From Dasyornis broadbenti (taxonomy: Eukaryota; Chordata; Aves; Passeriformes; Dasyornithidae), in the NCBI GenBank assembly GCA_013397935.1, contig VZRN01000753.1, positions 1,804,331 to 1,868,330 of the forward strand: a stretch of 64,000 bases of DNA. The letters run 5' to 3'. This document shows, piece after piece, positions 1 through 12,697 of this stretch. The translations under genes and the position numbers were made by a program. Numbering within the stretch: position 1 is the stretch's first letter; each line of letters starts with the position of its first letter. The notes under the pieces are model-generated. The model was not told the origin of the DNA. It saw nothing but the letters and a program-made list of their open reading frames with translations, and made no database searches.

Positions 1-2223
1 AGAAACCATAGAAACAACTATTGAGTTTTATGTGTGTCAGGGAGCTCAAGAGAGGATTGGAAGGGAATTCCAGGGCAATTTGCAGTTTTCACTTCCCCTG
101 GCCCCCTGTGATCCTCGCTGGGGAGGACAGCGGCGTTTCCCCAGAAAGGGAGAGGTGGGAGATGGGGTTAATTTTGCGGAGCCAGCCTGTGCTGCTGTTG
201 CATCCCTGACATGAAAGTACTCAGGACTGCACCAGCTGATGAGGATAGATGGAGTAAGTTGTGAGGGGAGAGCAGGGAGGCTGCGGGCGAGCAGGCTCTG
301 TGTCCAGGGAAGGGGTTTGTCTCCCTCAGGCGGCACCTGCCCGCAGCAGCCCTGCAGATGCTGGAGCCAGGAGCTTGTACAGATGCCTCAGGGGTCTGTT
401 GGAAATTAACCGTTTAATTTATTAGAAGTTAAGATGTGAAGTTTCACTCTAATGGGCTATTCAATGTCAGTTTTAGGGTGGCTTTTTGCCAGCCTGGGCT
501 GTGGCAAACACTTCTGGATCGGCAGTGCCTATGGCAGGTTTGTCCCTTCTCATGTCTCAGCCACGTGGTTTAGCTGCAAAGCTCTGGAAACCAGAAACTC
601 TGTGAGGAAACAGGGACTGTTGCCTAGGACAGAGCATCAACACCGTCCCCATGGGAAGCCCGGCACCTTGCCTGTCCCAGCTCCTGCAGAGGGATTTTGG
701 TGATGCTCCAGCCCTCCTGGATGGTGTCAGGGACTGGCAGTGACCTTAACTCTGCTGCCGCATCTGCCCTGGGAAAATGGCATCAGCATCACCACAAGTC
801 TTTTCCTCCTCCCTCTTACCCCCAGGACCTGCAGTCCAGGTGAGCTGTGGGGCTGCTCTTATTCCTGACTTTGAAACCAGCAGACACTGAATTACTACAT
901 CCACATGGCTGTGGCTGCACTAATTAGCTTTATTGAATAAACAGGTGAGGATAATTGTATTTCCAAAGCAAGATGTATACCTGAAGAAGGAGGAAGCTAA
1001 ACATAAAGCAGGCTTGGGAGTTTATTCATCAGAAACATATGGACAGATTTTATTAAATCCAGTTGCATATTCAAATGAATTTAATTATTTAGTTCCCTTC
1101 AGGGTGATCAAATAAATTCCAAGCTGTTTCAGGGGGTGGATGTAGTGGAAATGCAGAGGTAGAAGGTGGATATTTCGTGGTCTGTGGTGACACACGCATC
1201 CCTTGGCCAGCAGTGCTTTGAGCTGCTAGTTTACAACTGAGCTGCAAGAAAAGGAAGCTTTAAAGGGATGAAGTGATCCAGAGCTCTGGAAACGGGGCTG
1301 AAAGAGAAAAGAGCTTCTCTTAGATTATTTCAATATTTTTATACTTAACATCTTAAGAGGAGAGGTTTGGGCCTTACAATAAAACTTTACAGCAGAAACT
1401 GGTTTTTTCTTTATGAAGTTCTGTAGGTTTATTATTATTTTTGAAACCCCATAGGCAATTTAGTTTCCAATTTTAGCCCTACTGCATATTCTACTAACAT
1501 TGTCGTAATAGCTATGAAGGATGTTGGGATTTGTTGCTCTTCTGCTCTTGTTTGATTTGCTTTTGACATCCTGCTGATCATGGATCACAGCACGTACCTC
1601 AGCCTGAATTTCAGTGTACGGGCTGTATGGGCCTGTCTGCTCTCCTCTTTCTTCAGTAATATTCAAACTTGGCTCTTTTCAGCCAGATTTGGCAGAAGGA
1701 CAAAAACTGCAGATAACAGTTTAACTTTGGATCCTGGGGGCAGGTTAGGGGGAAAAGCCTTTCTGATGCCCATGGCGAGGCAGGAGCCGTGCTGCCACAC
1801 AGCTGCCTTGAGCTCAGGTTTGCACAAGGGCAGCAGAGGAAAAGCAGATGTGCAGCCCCCACAATGATGGAAATGTGTTTTCTGTTGGGCAGGAGCAGGC
1901 ACTGGAACTGGGATCCCCTGGGATGTGTCCCAGGCTGTGCTTCCTGAGGCAAGGAGCATCCATGCTGCGGAAGGGCTCCCCTCCACGGGATGTGCTGGCA
2001 GCGTGTCGGGGTCATTTGTCCCTGTGAAGCTGGCACGGCAGGTCGGGGCTGGCTCTGCAGAGGGCTGGGGCAGCAGGGCTGGGGCTGCTTTCGTGAGCAG
2101 GGCAGGCAGCTGTGTCTAGACAGGAGGACAAGGAGAAAATGAGGAGCAGATGGGAGAGCCAAACTGCAAGTAGTCTTTGAGCTGACCTTTCAGAGCAGGA
2201 GGATCTCTGCACTACACAGCTGT

Positions 2224-2431
2224 TTAACTGGATATTAGGACACACTTCTTCACCAAAAGGGTTGTGAAGCATTGGGCTGGACTGCTCAGGAAAGTGGTGG
2301 AGTTACTGTCCCTGGAAGGATTTAAAAGATGTGTGGAGGTGGCTCTTGGTTTAGTGGTGGGCAGTGCTGGATTAATGATTGGATTTCATGATCTTAGAGG
2401 TCGTTTCCAACCTGAATGGTTCTGTGATTCT
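2224..2431 (+). mobile_element. CR1 LINE 3' fragment
   Basis: Recognisable CR1 3'-end text: ggatattaggacacacttct near the start, ctgtccctggaaggatttaa in the middle, and a tail of the aatggttctgtgattct type. About 200 bp, 5'-truncated as is usual for CR1, in sense orientation to COL23A1. Confidence 0.85.
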
Positions 2432-3125
2432 AAGCCGTGGCTGTGCAGTGCTTTTAGCAGCCTTACCCCTGTCTTTTTCCCTACCCCATGCAGGGACAGT
2501 TCTTGCCTTCAAACTACTCAGTTGTTCTCCTCTTGATACATGATATTTCTCCTCTTTCCCAATGAGATGCTGTCTTTGTGGTTCACCAGAACCCATTCCC
2601 TTCTTTCTCTCCATTTACTGCAGAGGCCTTTTGAAGCCAAAGTCTCTGTTTCTTGAAAGTTTCATCTGCCTCTGCTACTCATCCCTAAAATCAGTCTCAG
2701 CTAGAGCACTACGTGACATCCCAAATGGAGGGTTGTCACTTCAAGTGGGAAGAAACCAAAAGAATGAAGTTGATTAATGAGGGGAATTACTTCATGTGCA
2801 TGTCTTCATTAATAGAAAGCAGAGCAGGGAAGAGTCTTTGCAGAAGAAAAGTATGATATGAAACACAGTTGTCTCCTATTTTATATGTTTCCCTTAGAAT
2901 ACTAGGATTTCTTTTTAGTTGAGTGGTGTGTTACTCATTTTCTTCTTCTGGTGCATATTTGACTTCCGAATTTCCTTAATCACTCCTGTGTTGCCTGGAA
3001 GAACCCAGGCATTGTCCTGCCCATCTCTTGCAGCAGTGGGAACCTTTTGGGAAGGCAGGGAGAAAAGGCTTCATGCTCTGCCTCCTTAGAAATAATGCAG
3101 CTTGCTACTCTCAAAATAATTCAGC

Positions 3126-3634
3126 ATTGAGTATCCAGCTCTGGGGTCCCCAGCACAGGAAGGACATTGAGGTTGGAGTGAATCTAGAGGAGGCCACCAG
3201 GATAATCAGAGGGATGCAGCACCTCTGCTATGAGGAAAGGCTGAGAGAATTGGGATTTTTCAGCCTGGAGAAGAGAAGGCTTTGGGACATCCTAATTGCA
3301 GCCTTGCAGGACTGAAGGAGTTACAAGAGCTGTAGAGGAACTGTTTACAAGGGGCTGGAGTGACAGGACAGGGGGGAATGGGTTCAAACTGACAGAGAGC
3401 AGGGTTAGATTAGACATTGGGAAGAAAGTATTTATTGTGAGGGTAGTGAGACGCTGGAAGAAATTGACCAGAGAAGCTGTGGCTGCCGCCTCCCTGGGAG
3501 TGTTCAAGGCCAGGTTGGACGGGGCTTGGAGCAACCTGGCATAGTGGAAGGTGTCCATGCCCATGGCAGAGGAGTTGGACCTTGATAGTCTGTAAGGTTC
3601 CTTCCCACCCAAACCATTCCACGATTTTATGACT
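3126..3634 (+). mobile_element. CR1 LINE 3' fragment, about 500 bp
   Basis: Contains the successive CR1 landmarks: agctctggggtccccagcac, gcctggagaagagaaggctt, gtgttcaaggccaggttgga, cttggagcaacctggcatag, and the terminal aaaccattccacgatttt. It is the longest CR1 copy in the window and includes the end of the degenerate ORF2 region plus the 3'UTR. Sense orientation, intronic, no coding capacity left. Confidence 0.93.
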
Positions 3635-6600
3635 AAAAGTGTCCTTTTCTAATGACAGGTAACTACACCAATATAATCAATGAATAGGCTTAAGGTAAAA
3701 GAGAAGCACGACACGGGCATTGCTCAATGCTGACATTTCATTTTGGGGAATAATTGCTCAGTGGGAATTGAAATACCCCTGTACAGGCCATCTTCATGTA
3801 TTTATAGTCCAACTCACACTGAGGAGCTGTTGGAGATAAGCAGGTCAGCATCTTCAGAAACTTTTATTTTTGGAGCCTTGGACAGTGAGTTAATATCTTC
3901 CTTTGACTACAGTGTTGTAAATCCAGAATTATCCACTGAAGTCAGCTGTAACATATAAGCCAGAAATCAACTGGTAAGGATGGTAAAACTCTGGTTTTAA
4001 TTAATTTTCAAGACATAAAGTGAAGCCAAATGTGTTTCTCTAGGCTGATGTCTGTGAGAGGGGTTGAAGAAGCACACGTAGAAGTCAAGATGGTTCCCTG
4101 AGTTATAAAAACCCAGCACAGTGGAGCACTGGAACAGTGACTTTGGTCACAGTTCTAGACCTTGGCCATAAACAGTGGAGTTTGGAGTTTTCTCTCCTCA
4201 GCAATTAAGAATTTCAATTAGTAGGCAACTTAGACAGGGAAAGTCTGTGCAAGCTTTTCGTGTATGACCCATAAACGTAATATGCATGCAGACAGGATGA
4301 TGTGTGGGAAATGAGGAACACATGCCTGAGCCTGTTCCTGGTGGCAGCTCCTCCCTGCCATTGTGGTTCCTCCTTTACCAGAAAGCTCCAAGACATTCAC
4401 TTAATCAGGCATTTGGAAATGGCAAAACCAGAAAACCAGATGTGGCATTAATAACAAACTACTTTTATAAGAGAACTGTAGGAGTAACTCAGAATTGAAC
4501 TGCCTGATGTCACGACGAGTTGCCTCCACCTATGCAATCATCTCCAAGTGCTGCTCGAGTGTGCTCAGGGTACAGCCTGGGAGAGTGGCTGAAGGAGCCC
4601 TGTGCAGCTCTGGGATTGCTCCATGACCAAACCAGAGCAGCAGGCAGTGTTTTAACTCTTCAAGAGGGCTGCTGGAAATCCCACGGGAGGTATGGGTGGC
4701 CATGCTATGTGGTCAGATCTCAAGGGCTGTGTGGATCCCAAATTTTGCTGGTTTTTTTGCAGTAGGCAGATACTTTCCAGACCTTGGGTGGTAGCTCATG
4801 CACAGACACAGTTGCCTGTACATCTCCTGGGTGTTTTGGCTGGTTGTGCATTGCTAGACTTAGATATTTTTAAACAGTGCATGGTGTGATGAAGGCTTCT
4901 GTTGGTGAGGTATTTTGTTTTCTTAGTCAGGCTAATCAAGGTCATAATTGTGATTTAGGGTCTTGTGTACAAACACTCATGCTTCACTCATAAATATTCA
5001 GACTTCAAGGAGCATCTCCTGTGCATGAAGCCATTTGCTCACATACCTCTCCCAGTAAGAGCCCAAAAGACAGAAGTAACAAACATTCATTTTACAAGGC
5101 AAACTTTGTAGTTCCAGTCCTTTTCATTTTATTTTAATATCAGTTTTGTGGCCAATTCACGTAATTATTTGCCTAGAGGGAAAACCCTCTTTAAACAGGG
5201 AAAGCAAATCCAGCGTGTTTTCCTGCTACATCCATTTGCTGTCTCTCTGATGTGGAAACAACAATGATTTTGTGAAGACTAGTTCTTCATGGCAGCAGTT
5301 TATTTTCCTTTTGATTTAGAGGTAATTCTTCCACAGGGATAATAAAAAGTTGTCTTATATCCCACCCAGTAGAGGAATTGCAGATGCATTTGTTTATCCT
5401 CTGTGATTCCAGTGGTTCTGGATAGGCAGAGGAGAGGGCCTGGTGAAGGTGCTGACAGCAATGGCAAGGGGAGAACTTTGCAGCCCAAATTGCACTGGCA
5501 GGGCAGAGATTTTGTTTCTGGCTTCTTGTGCTGCTTTTCCCCTGGTTCCCTGCTTCGAGTGTTGAGTGCAGCTCGGGGATCTGCATCTCTGTTTCCAGAG
5601 CATTTGGGTCCAGCCCTGTGGTGCAGAGGCTTGGTGTCTAGGCAGAGTAAAACTGAGAAAACCGAGAAGTTTTCTCATTTACCACCAAAGAGAGGTAATC
5701 CAAACAGAAGCTGTCAACCAGGAATGACACTGCTGAGGAAAGAATATAACAGCAGAAAGTTGCTGAAATGTTTGCTTGAAATGCCAACACTCTTCCAAAA
5801 CAATTATTTACCTACTTAAAAATTGCATCCCCACCTTCTGGAGAGGCCATCTCCTCTCTCATAGGACATTAAAAAAAATCCAATGCCCAACTGGACATCA
5901 AATGCTTGAAGAAAGCAGTTGCACAGAACACATGGAACTCATTTAAGCCTCAGAGATTCAGGGGAAGTCGGGGAACTCTTTCTTCCGTAAAAGCGCTTTG
6001 CTGTTTTGGAAGAAAACTGGTGCAATGTGATGCACAGATGAGCGAGTTCTTGCCTCTGGAATGGTGATCTGGCACGTCTGCCCAGGAAGCACAGCAATCT
6101 GTGCTGGGAGAAGTGAACAAACTGGCTCTACTTTGGCGTCTCCAAGTGACCTTCCTCATAAACCCGAGCAGTGCCCTGTGCAGCTCCAGCCTAGTGTTTG
6201 TTTTCCACCCCTTTGGACCAGTCAGCGTTAGATTTGATTCCAGGCGTTTTTCTTGAGCATCTTTGAGAAGACATCCAAAACAAAGAGGAAGCTCTGTGCA
6301 CAGACAGAAGAAGGCACATCTTGTGGTTGAGGAAGAGGCAGCTCCTGCAGAGAAAAATGTCCCTTATCTCCATTTGAAACCCTGCAGAATGTGGTTGACA
6401 TGTCTGGAAGACAGCTGGGAACTGAAGCACTCTGGTGAGTTCAGGCTAGCGATGCAGAGGAGGGGCTGAACTGTGGGCAGAGGCCAGCGCTGCCCCAAAA
6501 GCGTTCTGAGGATAAGGCTGGGGTTTGGTTTTTCTGGTTTTGTCTGTTTGTTTCTTTCTGTCCCAAGGATTTCAGAAATGCTGGGAGCGTTGGTGCCCTG

Positions 6601-7420
6601 TGGAAGGGAGATGGGCTCTCCCTGCAGAGGCTGGCTCTGCACGGCCACCGGATGCCCGGCGGGGACCAGCCCGGCCTCCGAGGTGGCTGGTCCCTTGCAG
6701 AGCCGTCTGGTTTGCATTATGGGTGAAGTTTTTAGCAAATTACTGCTCCTTTCTGCTCTGTTTCCATCAAAGAATGGGCAGAGGCCTCCCAGCAATCTGT
6801 GGACAGATCTGTTTTTTTGAATAGAGCACAGATTTGTGGGGTTTTTTGGTTGCCTTGTTAACACACGCTTGGCTCTTATCAGGCTGCTCTGACACTTCTG
6901 TTGCAGGGTTTATTGGTGGCAGCCTGGGCTGTGGGACATGGTTCCTTCTGAAGAAATTTCAGTTTCAGAGGAGCCTTTGAGGGTTTGGTGATGCTGAGCC
7001 CCAGCAGATGCTGTGGGCAATGCCCAAGGTGTGCTCAGGTGGCCTTTTTGGAAAGAAATGTGGGAGAGGATTGAGAGCTGCTGCAGCTGAGGGTGTCTCT
7101 GGGTGAGGGGGACTCAGCTCATCCCACTGCCCAGAGAAGCCCCATCTTTTGGAATCTCCCACAAGACTGGGGTTGGATGTTACATGCAGGGAGATTAGAT
7201 TTTGGGGATCCCCTAAATGCCATTCCTCGTAAAAAGAATTGGGGTTTTCTAGCTGAACAAGGAAAGCCTGACTCCGAGGCCATGCAGGACGCAGCCTGCA
7301 TGTGTAAATTCTTTCCAAATGGAAACAATTAGTCTTGCAAACTTTAAAAAATAATCGTGTCTCATCAACGTTGCTGTTTAGTGCTTGTAAGAAAATTGTA
7401 GAAGCTGTTTGGTTTGGGTT

Positions 7421-7495
7421 TTTTTTTTTTGTTTTGTTTTTTTTTGTTTTTTTTTTTTTTTTTTTNNNTTTTTTGTTGTTGTTTGTTTATTTTTT
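7421..7495. repeat. T-rich tract with 3-N gap
   Basis: Near-pure poly-T broken by G; three N at 7466-7468 show that the assembler could not resolve its length. Low complexity, intronic, no function inferred. Confidence 0.9.
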
Positions 7496-7982
7496 TTAAC
7501 AATGCAAAAACTATCATCTAGTAATGGAAAAGTGAGTTTCCGGTTTGCATGTAGTTGTGGAGCAAAGGGGAATTTGTGTTGGACAATACTGAAATAGTTT
7601 TTTTCAAACAAAGAAGCAGAGAAAATTGTTAGGAAAGGTTTGTTGATAATCATGCTCATGCTTAAAAAATATAATTTAAGCACAGGGCTGTTCCCCTGTG
7701 CAGCAACCCCATCCCATTGAGTGAGCTCTCCATGCTCTAAAAGTTAAACATGAAACTATCATGATATAAATGATCTTAATGCTTCAACATGACAGCTCCT
7801 GGTGGGAATTGTTTCCAATGTTATGTCATGCTGCAGACTGACATGATTTTGGGGTCTTACACCAGGGACTCAGAAGTCAGGGCTGATGAAGGAGGAACCT
7901 CCTACCCAGGACTTCTCCAGGCTCACAGCAGTGAGTGGTGTGTGCTCAGGGTAATTCCTTGTATGAAAATTCATACTCTTCA

Positions 7983-8095
7983 CAAGTTTTTAAATGTAGT
8001 AATAAATTTATTTAGCATTATAAATAATAATGATAAATAATAAACAATAAGACATAATAAATTAAATCATGTATTTAAATGCAATAATTTAAACA
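7983..8095. repeat. AT-rich low-complexity tract
   Basis: Built from taataa/ataaat-like units over about 110 bp, probably a degenerate tetranucleotide microsatellite (ataa/taat). Confidence 0.7.
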
Positions 8096-11000
8096 CTTTT
8101 GAAAGGACAAATGATTAATGCAGCAGAGCTGGTATTGGATGGAGCAGATATTTATTATTTTATAAGGGTTTCTGATCCTGCTGCACTGAGGACTTCAGGG
8201 AGGGAGGAGGGATAGCAGCAGCTGGGGATGAGGTGACATCCCAGAGCAAGTCTCTTGGACTCAGTTTATTCGCAGTTAGTGCCAGTGATTCTCAGCTGCT
8301 ATTTAGAGGACTCACATTCGTTTTTTATTTCTCAGACCCTTTTCTCCCCTTTCCCTTCAGCTGGGAAGCTGGGAGCAGCCACGGCAACCTGGCTGCCTTC
8401 CTCCACTTTCCTTGTGATGGGCCTGGCAGGGCATGCTTGGCCACAGCTTTTGCCAGAGCTTTCTTCTCACACAAAAATGTGCTGAGGAACCGCATTGCCA
8501 GCAGACACTGTCCTGCCCGCGAGGATTTACAGCGTGGCTATAGGAGGGGGTGGCCCCTGTTCCCTGGCTGTGCTGCAGATGACCCAGGGCCCTTTACTGG
8601 GATACTAAAATATTGTCATGCTCTTCTGTTCATTCCTTAGAATATAAGATTCTACCCTTTTTTGAAACCACAGAGACAGACACAGAAAGGCAGCCCTTTG
8701 AATTTGTCAAAATTTGACTGCAGGGTTCCTTCCGATCCCTGTGCTAATTTTTAGCAGAGCAGGAAACATTAAAAATAACCATGAGAGAAGATTTCACAAC
8801 TCAGAAGGATTGTCCTCTTAATAATCTCTGGCTTTGTTTTCACTAGATATTTTTCCCCCCTTAAAACTCCTGTAGCACTGCTAGAGTGAGGCCATCCCTG
8901 CCAGCAGCAGTGAGGGCACTGCAGGGGGACGGCAGAGGGCCAAGTAGCCAGGTTGGCACCTAGGCTTGCACTGAGCCAGAGGTGAGTGATGGACGTGGGA
9001 AATGCTCATTATTTATTGGAAAAGCTTTTGCGTGCGAACCAGAGCTTGCAAGCTCCACATCTTCCCTTTTTGGTGAGCTCAAAACTGTTCTCAAGCCTTC
9101 AGCTGATCTCAGCAATGGGTGAGTCTCACTTTTGAAATGAGAGGTGGCATTTTGGTGCTGTATCTCAAGACTTCTGAGCTTCTACTGTGAAACAAAATGA
9201 AAAATAGATCAGACTTTGTTTTAAAATGCATCTGAATGTAGCCCCTTACTCTGAAGTTGAAATGTTGTGTGGCAAAACCAAAGCATGCATCAAGACTGCG
9301 TGATGTAGTAACAAGCTCTGCTCAGGCTGCAACATCTTATCTGACCAATGTCTGCATTCTAGCATCAAGTGTAACTATCGAATATATAACTAATATATAC
9401 CATAAAATAGATATCATTATATAAATAATGTCCTCAGCTAGAGGATGTCAGGGAGATGTGCCATTGGATCACCATGGATCATTATTCCTACAGGAACACC
9501 TGTGCCTCTGTTACTCTTTGCGAGGAGTGAAACCAAGGCGTGTAATTGTAATTATAATTATCACTCACCTCTGCTCTGTGTCACCAGCTCTTCCCACTAA
9601 CCCAGCTCCTCCTGCCCCAGCAACCTGAGGGCTCCAGACAGATGTTGCAGGTGTGTTTTCTTTAAGAAACTGACAGCAACCCTTTTTTCTTTTCAAATGG
9701 GGAGGGTGTCCCACAGAACTGGTTTGGGCAGGTGCTGAACGCAGCTGGTCCTTACTGGTGCGTGGCCAGAAAATGAGATGTGAGTTTGTTACCAACTGGG
9801 ATGGGATTCCAGCTGTGTTGTCTTCTTTGAAGCACCCATGATTAATGGATTTTGTCCCACTTGGCCAGTGCAGTGATGGTTTGGGTCAGAACTATGTTTC
9901 GGGGGAAATTGATTGAATTATCGCTCTACTTTGTCTTGAAGAATCAGATTTGTCCTAGGCAGAATTTTCATCCCCTCTTGATGTAGTGACCAATGCACTG
10001 TGAGAAGTGTGATCACTGTTTGTGTGATTTAGAGCAAAGGACAGTGATCAAGAGTGTGTAAAGGCACGAGTGTAAGTTCTCCCTGGACACAAAGCACAGC
10101 CTAAAGCCGCTGTGATGCTTTCTATTGCTTGGGATGTCCAGAAAACTCTCCTTTTTCATACACTTTTGCTGATTGTTTCAGTGGAAGTGACTTTTATCCC
10201 CTCAAAGTGGTAACTTCCATCAAGATGGTTTTTGAGTGAGGAATAAAGGGTTACTTGTTGTTTTCCTGTTCCTTGTTTATCAAATAAATTAGAGATTGCT
10301 TCATCTCTAATTAAAATGACATGGAGGAGAATTCAAATGAAAGACAATAACAATCTCAACACTCGTGAGAGCTGCAGGCAGTCAAGTCAGGCAGCCCAGA
10401 TTTCAGATGCTCTCTCCTGCTCTACCCATGAAATTCCCAGGCTGCTCTTGGGAACCCTGCCTTGCTCACACAGACATTTGGCTGGGCAGGTAGAGCAGAG
10501 TCAGTTAAATCTCCTGCCTAGACTAACAAGACATTTAAAAGCCTGTGTTAGTCTTGTCCATTCAGTGCTGTGGCTGGCCAAGAGCCCCTTTGGAGCCCTG
10601 ATGGATATTGTTTCTCTCGAGCATTAAATGCTTTCCCTCAAACATCTGAATAGGCCATTGTTTTTCCTTCTGGATGTCTCTTTGTGGACTGATACAAGAA
10701 TAGCTAAAAGCTGAAGAACTGGCATTTTATATTTAAACGAAAAAATAATTCTGGGACTTCTACTTCTCTGAGAAGTTGAATGTGCTGCCAGTTTTCTGCT
10801 CAGATCCCATGCCTTGACCTCTAGAAGTCAGAGATTTGCATCAGGAGATTCAGACAAATCGCTTTAAACAATCATAGTTTCAGCAAAGAAGCTTCACGAA
10901 CATGATGCTGTTCCCAGGTTTTAAAATCTAAGTAACAGAGGTGAGATAAAGTATGAAGGAGGTGTCAGGGTAGTTTGGTTGTAACCTGCAAGCTCTTGCA

Positions 11001-12670
11001 TTAACAGACACAACTGCTTTATTTATATTTTTTGTTACCACTGTGTAGCTATAGTGCACTGATGGGTCCTTATAAGAAAAAAATACACATCACGTGAGGA
11101 ATATAACCCATGTTTGATCACTCCAGTAATCTCATGTGTGTAAAGAAATCCCTATTTATTTTCAAATGAACTTCTCTTGTACAGTCCTTATAACCCAGGT
11201 ATTGATGACCTACCCAGGGTTCAGTCATCTGGATTTACCTCTTTTTCCTCACAGAGCTGTGTCCCCCAGAGTTTCATATTCCAGGCCCCATCAGCATAGC
11301 CATTGCAGGCTGATTTATTCCTTGCCAATGGGTGTGAGCTGGAAGGATGCTTTTTACAATACAGCCATTGGCCTCCTCTTGCTCCATCTTTGTCTCTTTT
11401 GCTTGATTTCCCCATCACAGTTATAAGATAAACTCAAAAAGATTCACACTAATCAGTTCACTAAGAAATACAGAGAACTTTGGTGCTTTGGAATTGTGTT
11501 ATACCATGTCCAAACTCCATCTGCTCTGGTAGAACCCCGTGGTTCACAGGCTGTGATGTGGGAGATGTTCCATCCCAGCGTGTTGGGAGGAGGATGTGCA
11601 CATTCCACACGTGTGGCTGTGCAGGGCAGGTGGAGGAGGGAGCAGGGGCTGATCCCAAGGTGCAGCTTTGTAGGTGGAGCCCTTGAATTTGCCACAGGCA
11701 GTGACAAGAGCAGGGCTGGGATGGGTTTGGGCTCACCAGAGCAGCAGCTGGCTGTGCTGTGGTGCTGGGCCAGGCTGTGCCACAGGGATGGCCACCAACA
11801 CAGCCCCCAGCTCCCTCCTGAGTGAATCCTCGCCCTGCGGAGCATGCGCTGGAAATCTGGGGTGAACTCAGGTGACCGAGGGCTTTGCTGACTCCCAACC
11901 ATCGTGTCGTATCTTTTCAGAAGGGCTGAGCCTTCTTTGGGCCTAAATGAGGAAAGGCCTTAAGTCTGTGGGCTGGGGGAAGCGCAGTTTTTCTGGGATT
12001 TACAGTAACTCGCCTGTATCTCTGCATTCCCAAGTGGGCCAGCTCCAGCTGGTGACAGAGGCAGCTTTGGCCTTAGAGCATCTGTGCTTCCTCCCTCCAC
12101 ACATCCCTTATCAAAAGGAAAGTTTCCTTTGGCCCAACACATTCAGTGGTTTGGTGTTAATTAAGGGCTTAATTGCCAGAAATGCTGGGGAATTAACCAT
12201 TTTCCATATCGATGCAGCAACCCTAGAAACAGAAAACCCAGGGAAGAACACGGATAACCGAGTGCTTTAACAAAAATAAATGGTTCAGATCTAAGGTCGA
12301 TGTGAACCACTCATGGATCTGCTCAGTTTAACCGAATCAGGCACGTTTTGCTGCTGCTGTTTTTGACTTTAAAAACCTCAGGGAGTCCCAAGAGAAGTGC
12401 CAGAGCAGTGTCACCTTATCCCTGTCACTAATCCTGTCGCTTCCTTTCACGCTCCTTCACACTCCGCAAATTGTTTGGTGCCTCTTACTGTACCTCTGTG
12501 AAACCCTCCTGCTGGATTGCATGGATGAAGGATTAGGTAAATCATAGAATCATAGCCAAAGATTGTTCTATACGTAAGTAGAGTCTCTTTCAGAGCACGC
12601 CTCATATTGCTATGTTTGTAAATTAATTTTTTTTTTTTTTAATAATACTCTCCTTTCCTTCCTTTTTCAG

Positions 12671-12697
12671 GGGCCTCTTGGCTTGGATGGCAAACCA
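12671..12697 (+). CDS. COL23A1: COL23A1 exon, COL1 (GPLGLDGKP)
   Basis: 27 bp, three Gly-X-Y triplets, between cctttttcag and gtaagt. It is the first collagen exon I can find; everything to the left is intron. The peptide GPLGLDGKP matches human COL23A1 as I recall it. Confidence 0.9.

Larger units (their letters stand above)
1..12670 (+). other. COL23A1: COL23A1 intron (5' neighbour exon outside window)
   Basis: No exon with Gly-X-Y coding and splice borders was found here. Contents: two same-strand CR1 fragments (2224-2431 and 3126-3634), a T-rich tract with a 3-N gap (7421-7495), an AT-rich stretch of TAATAA-like units (7983-8095), and another AT-rich patch at 9375-9430. The open frames in this stretch have no recognisable protein content. 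Inferred to be intron because the first exon downstream is internal. Confidence 0.75.

Noticed and set aside
826..840. 14-bp segment bordered by cccccag and gtgagc
   Set aside because: Has splice-like borders but too short, not a multiple of three, and does not code Gly-X-Y.
1653..2162. 169-codon minus-strand open frame
   Set aside because: Intronic, Cys/Pro/Leu-rich without a domain; neighbouring frames are equally open.
12541..12555. atcatagaatcatag, like the terminal CR1 microsatellite
   Set aside because: Only 15 bases match and no CR1 body follows on either side, so it is too little to call an insertion.
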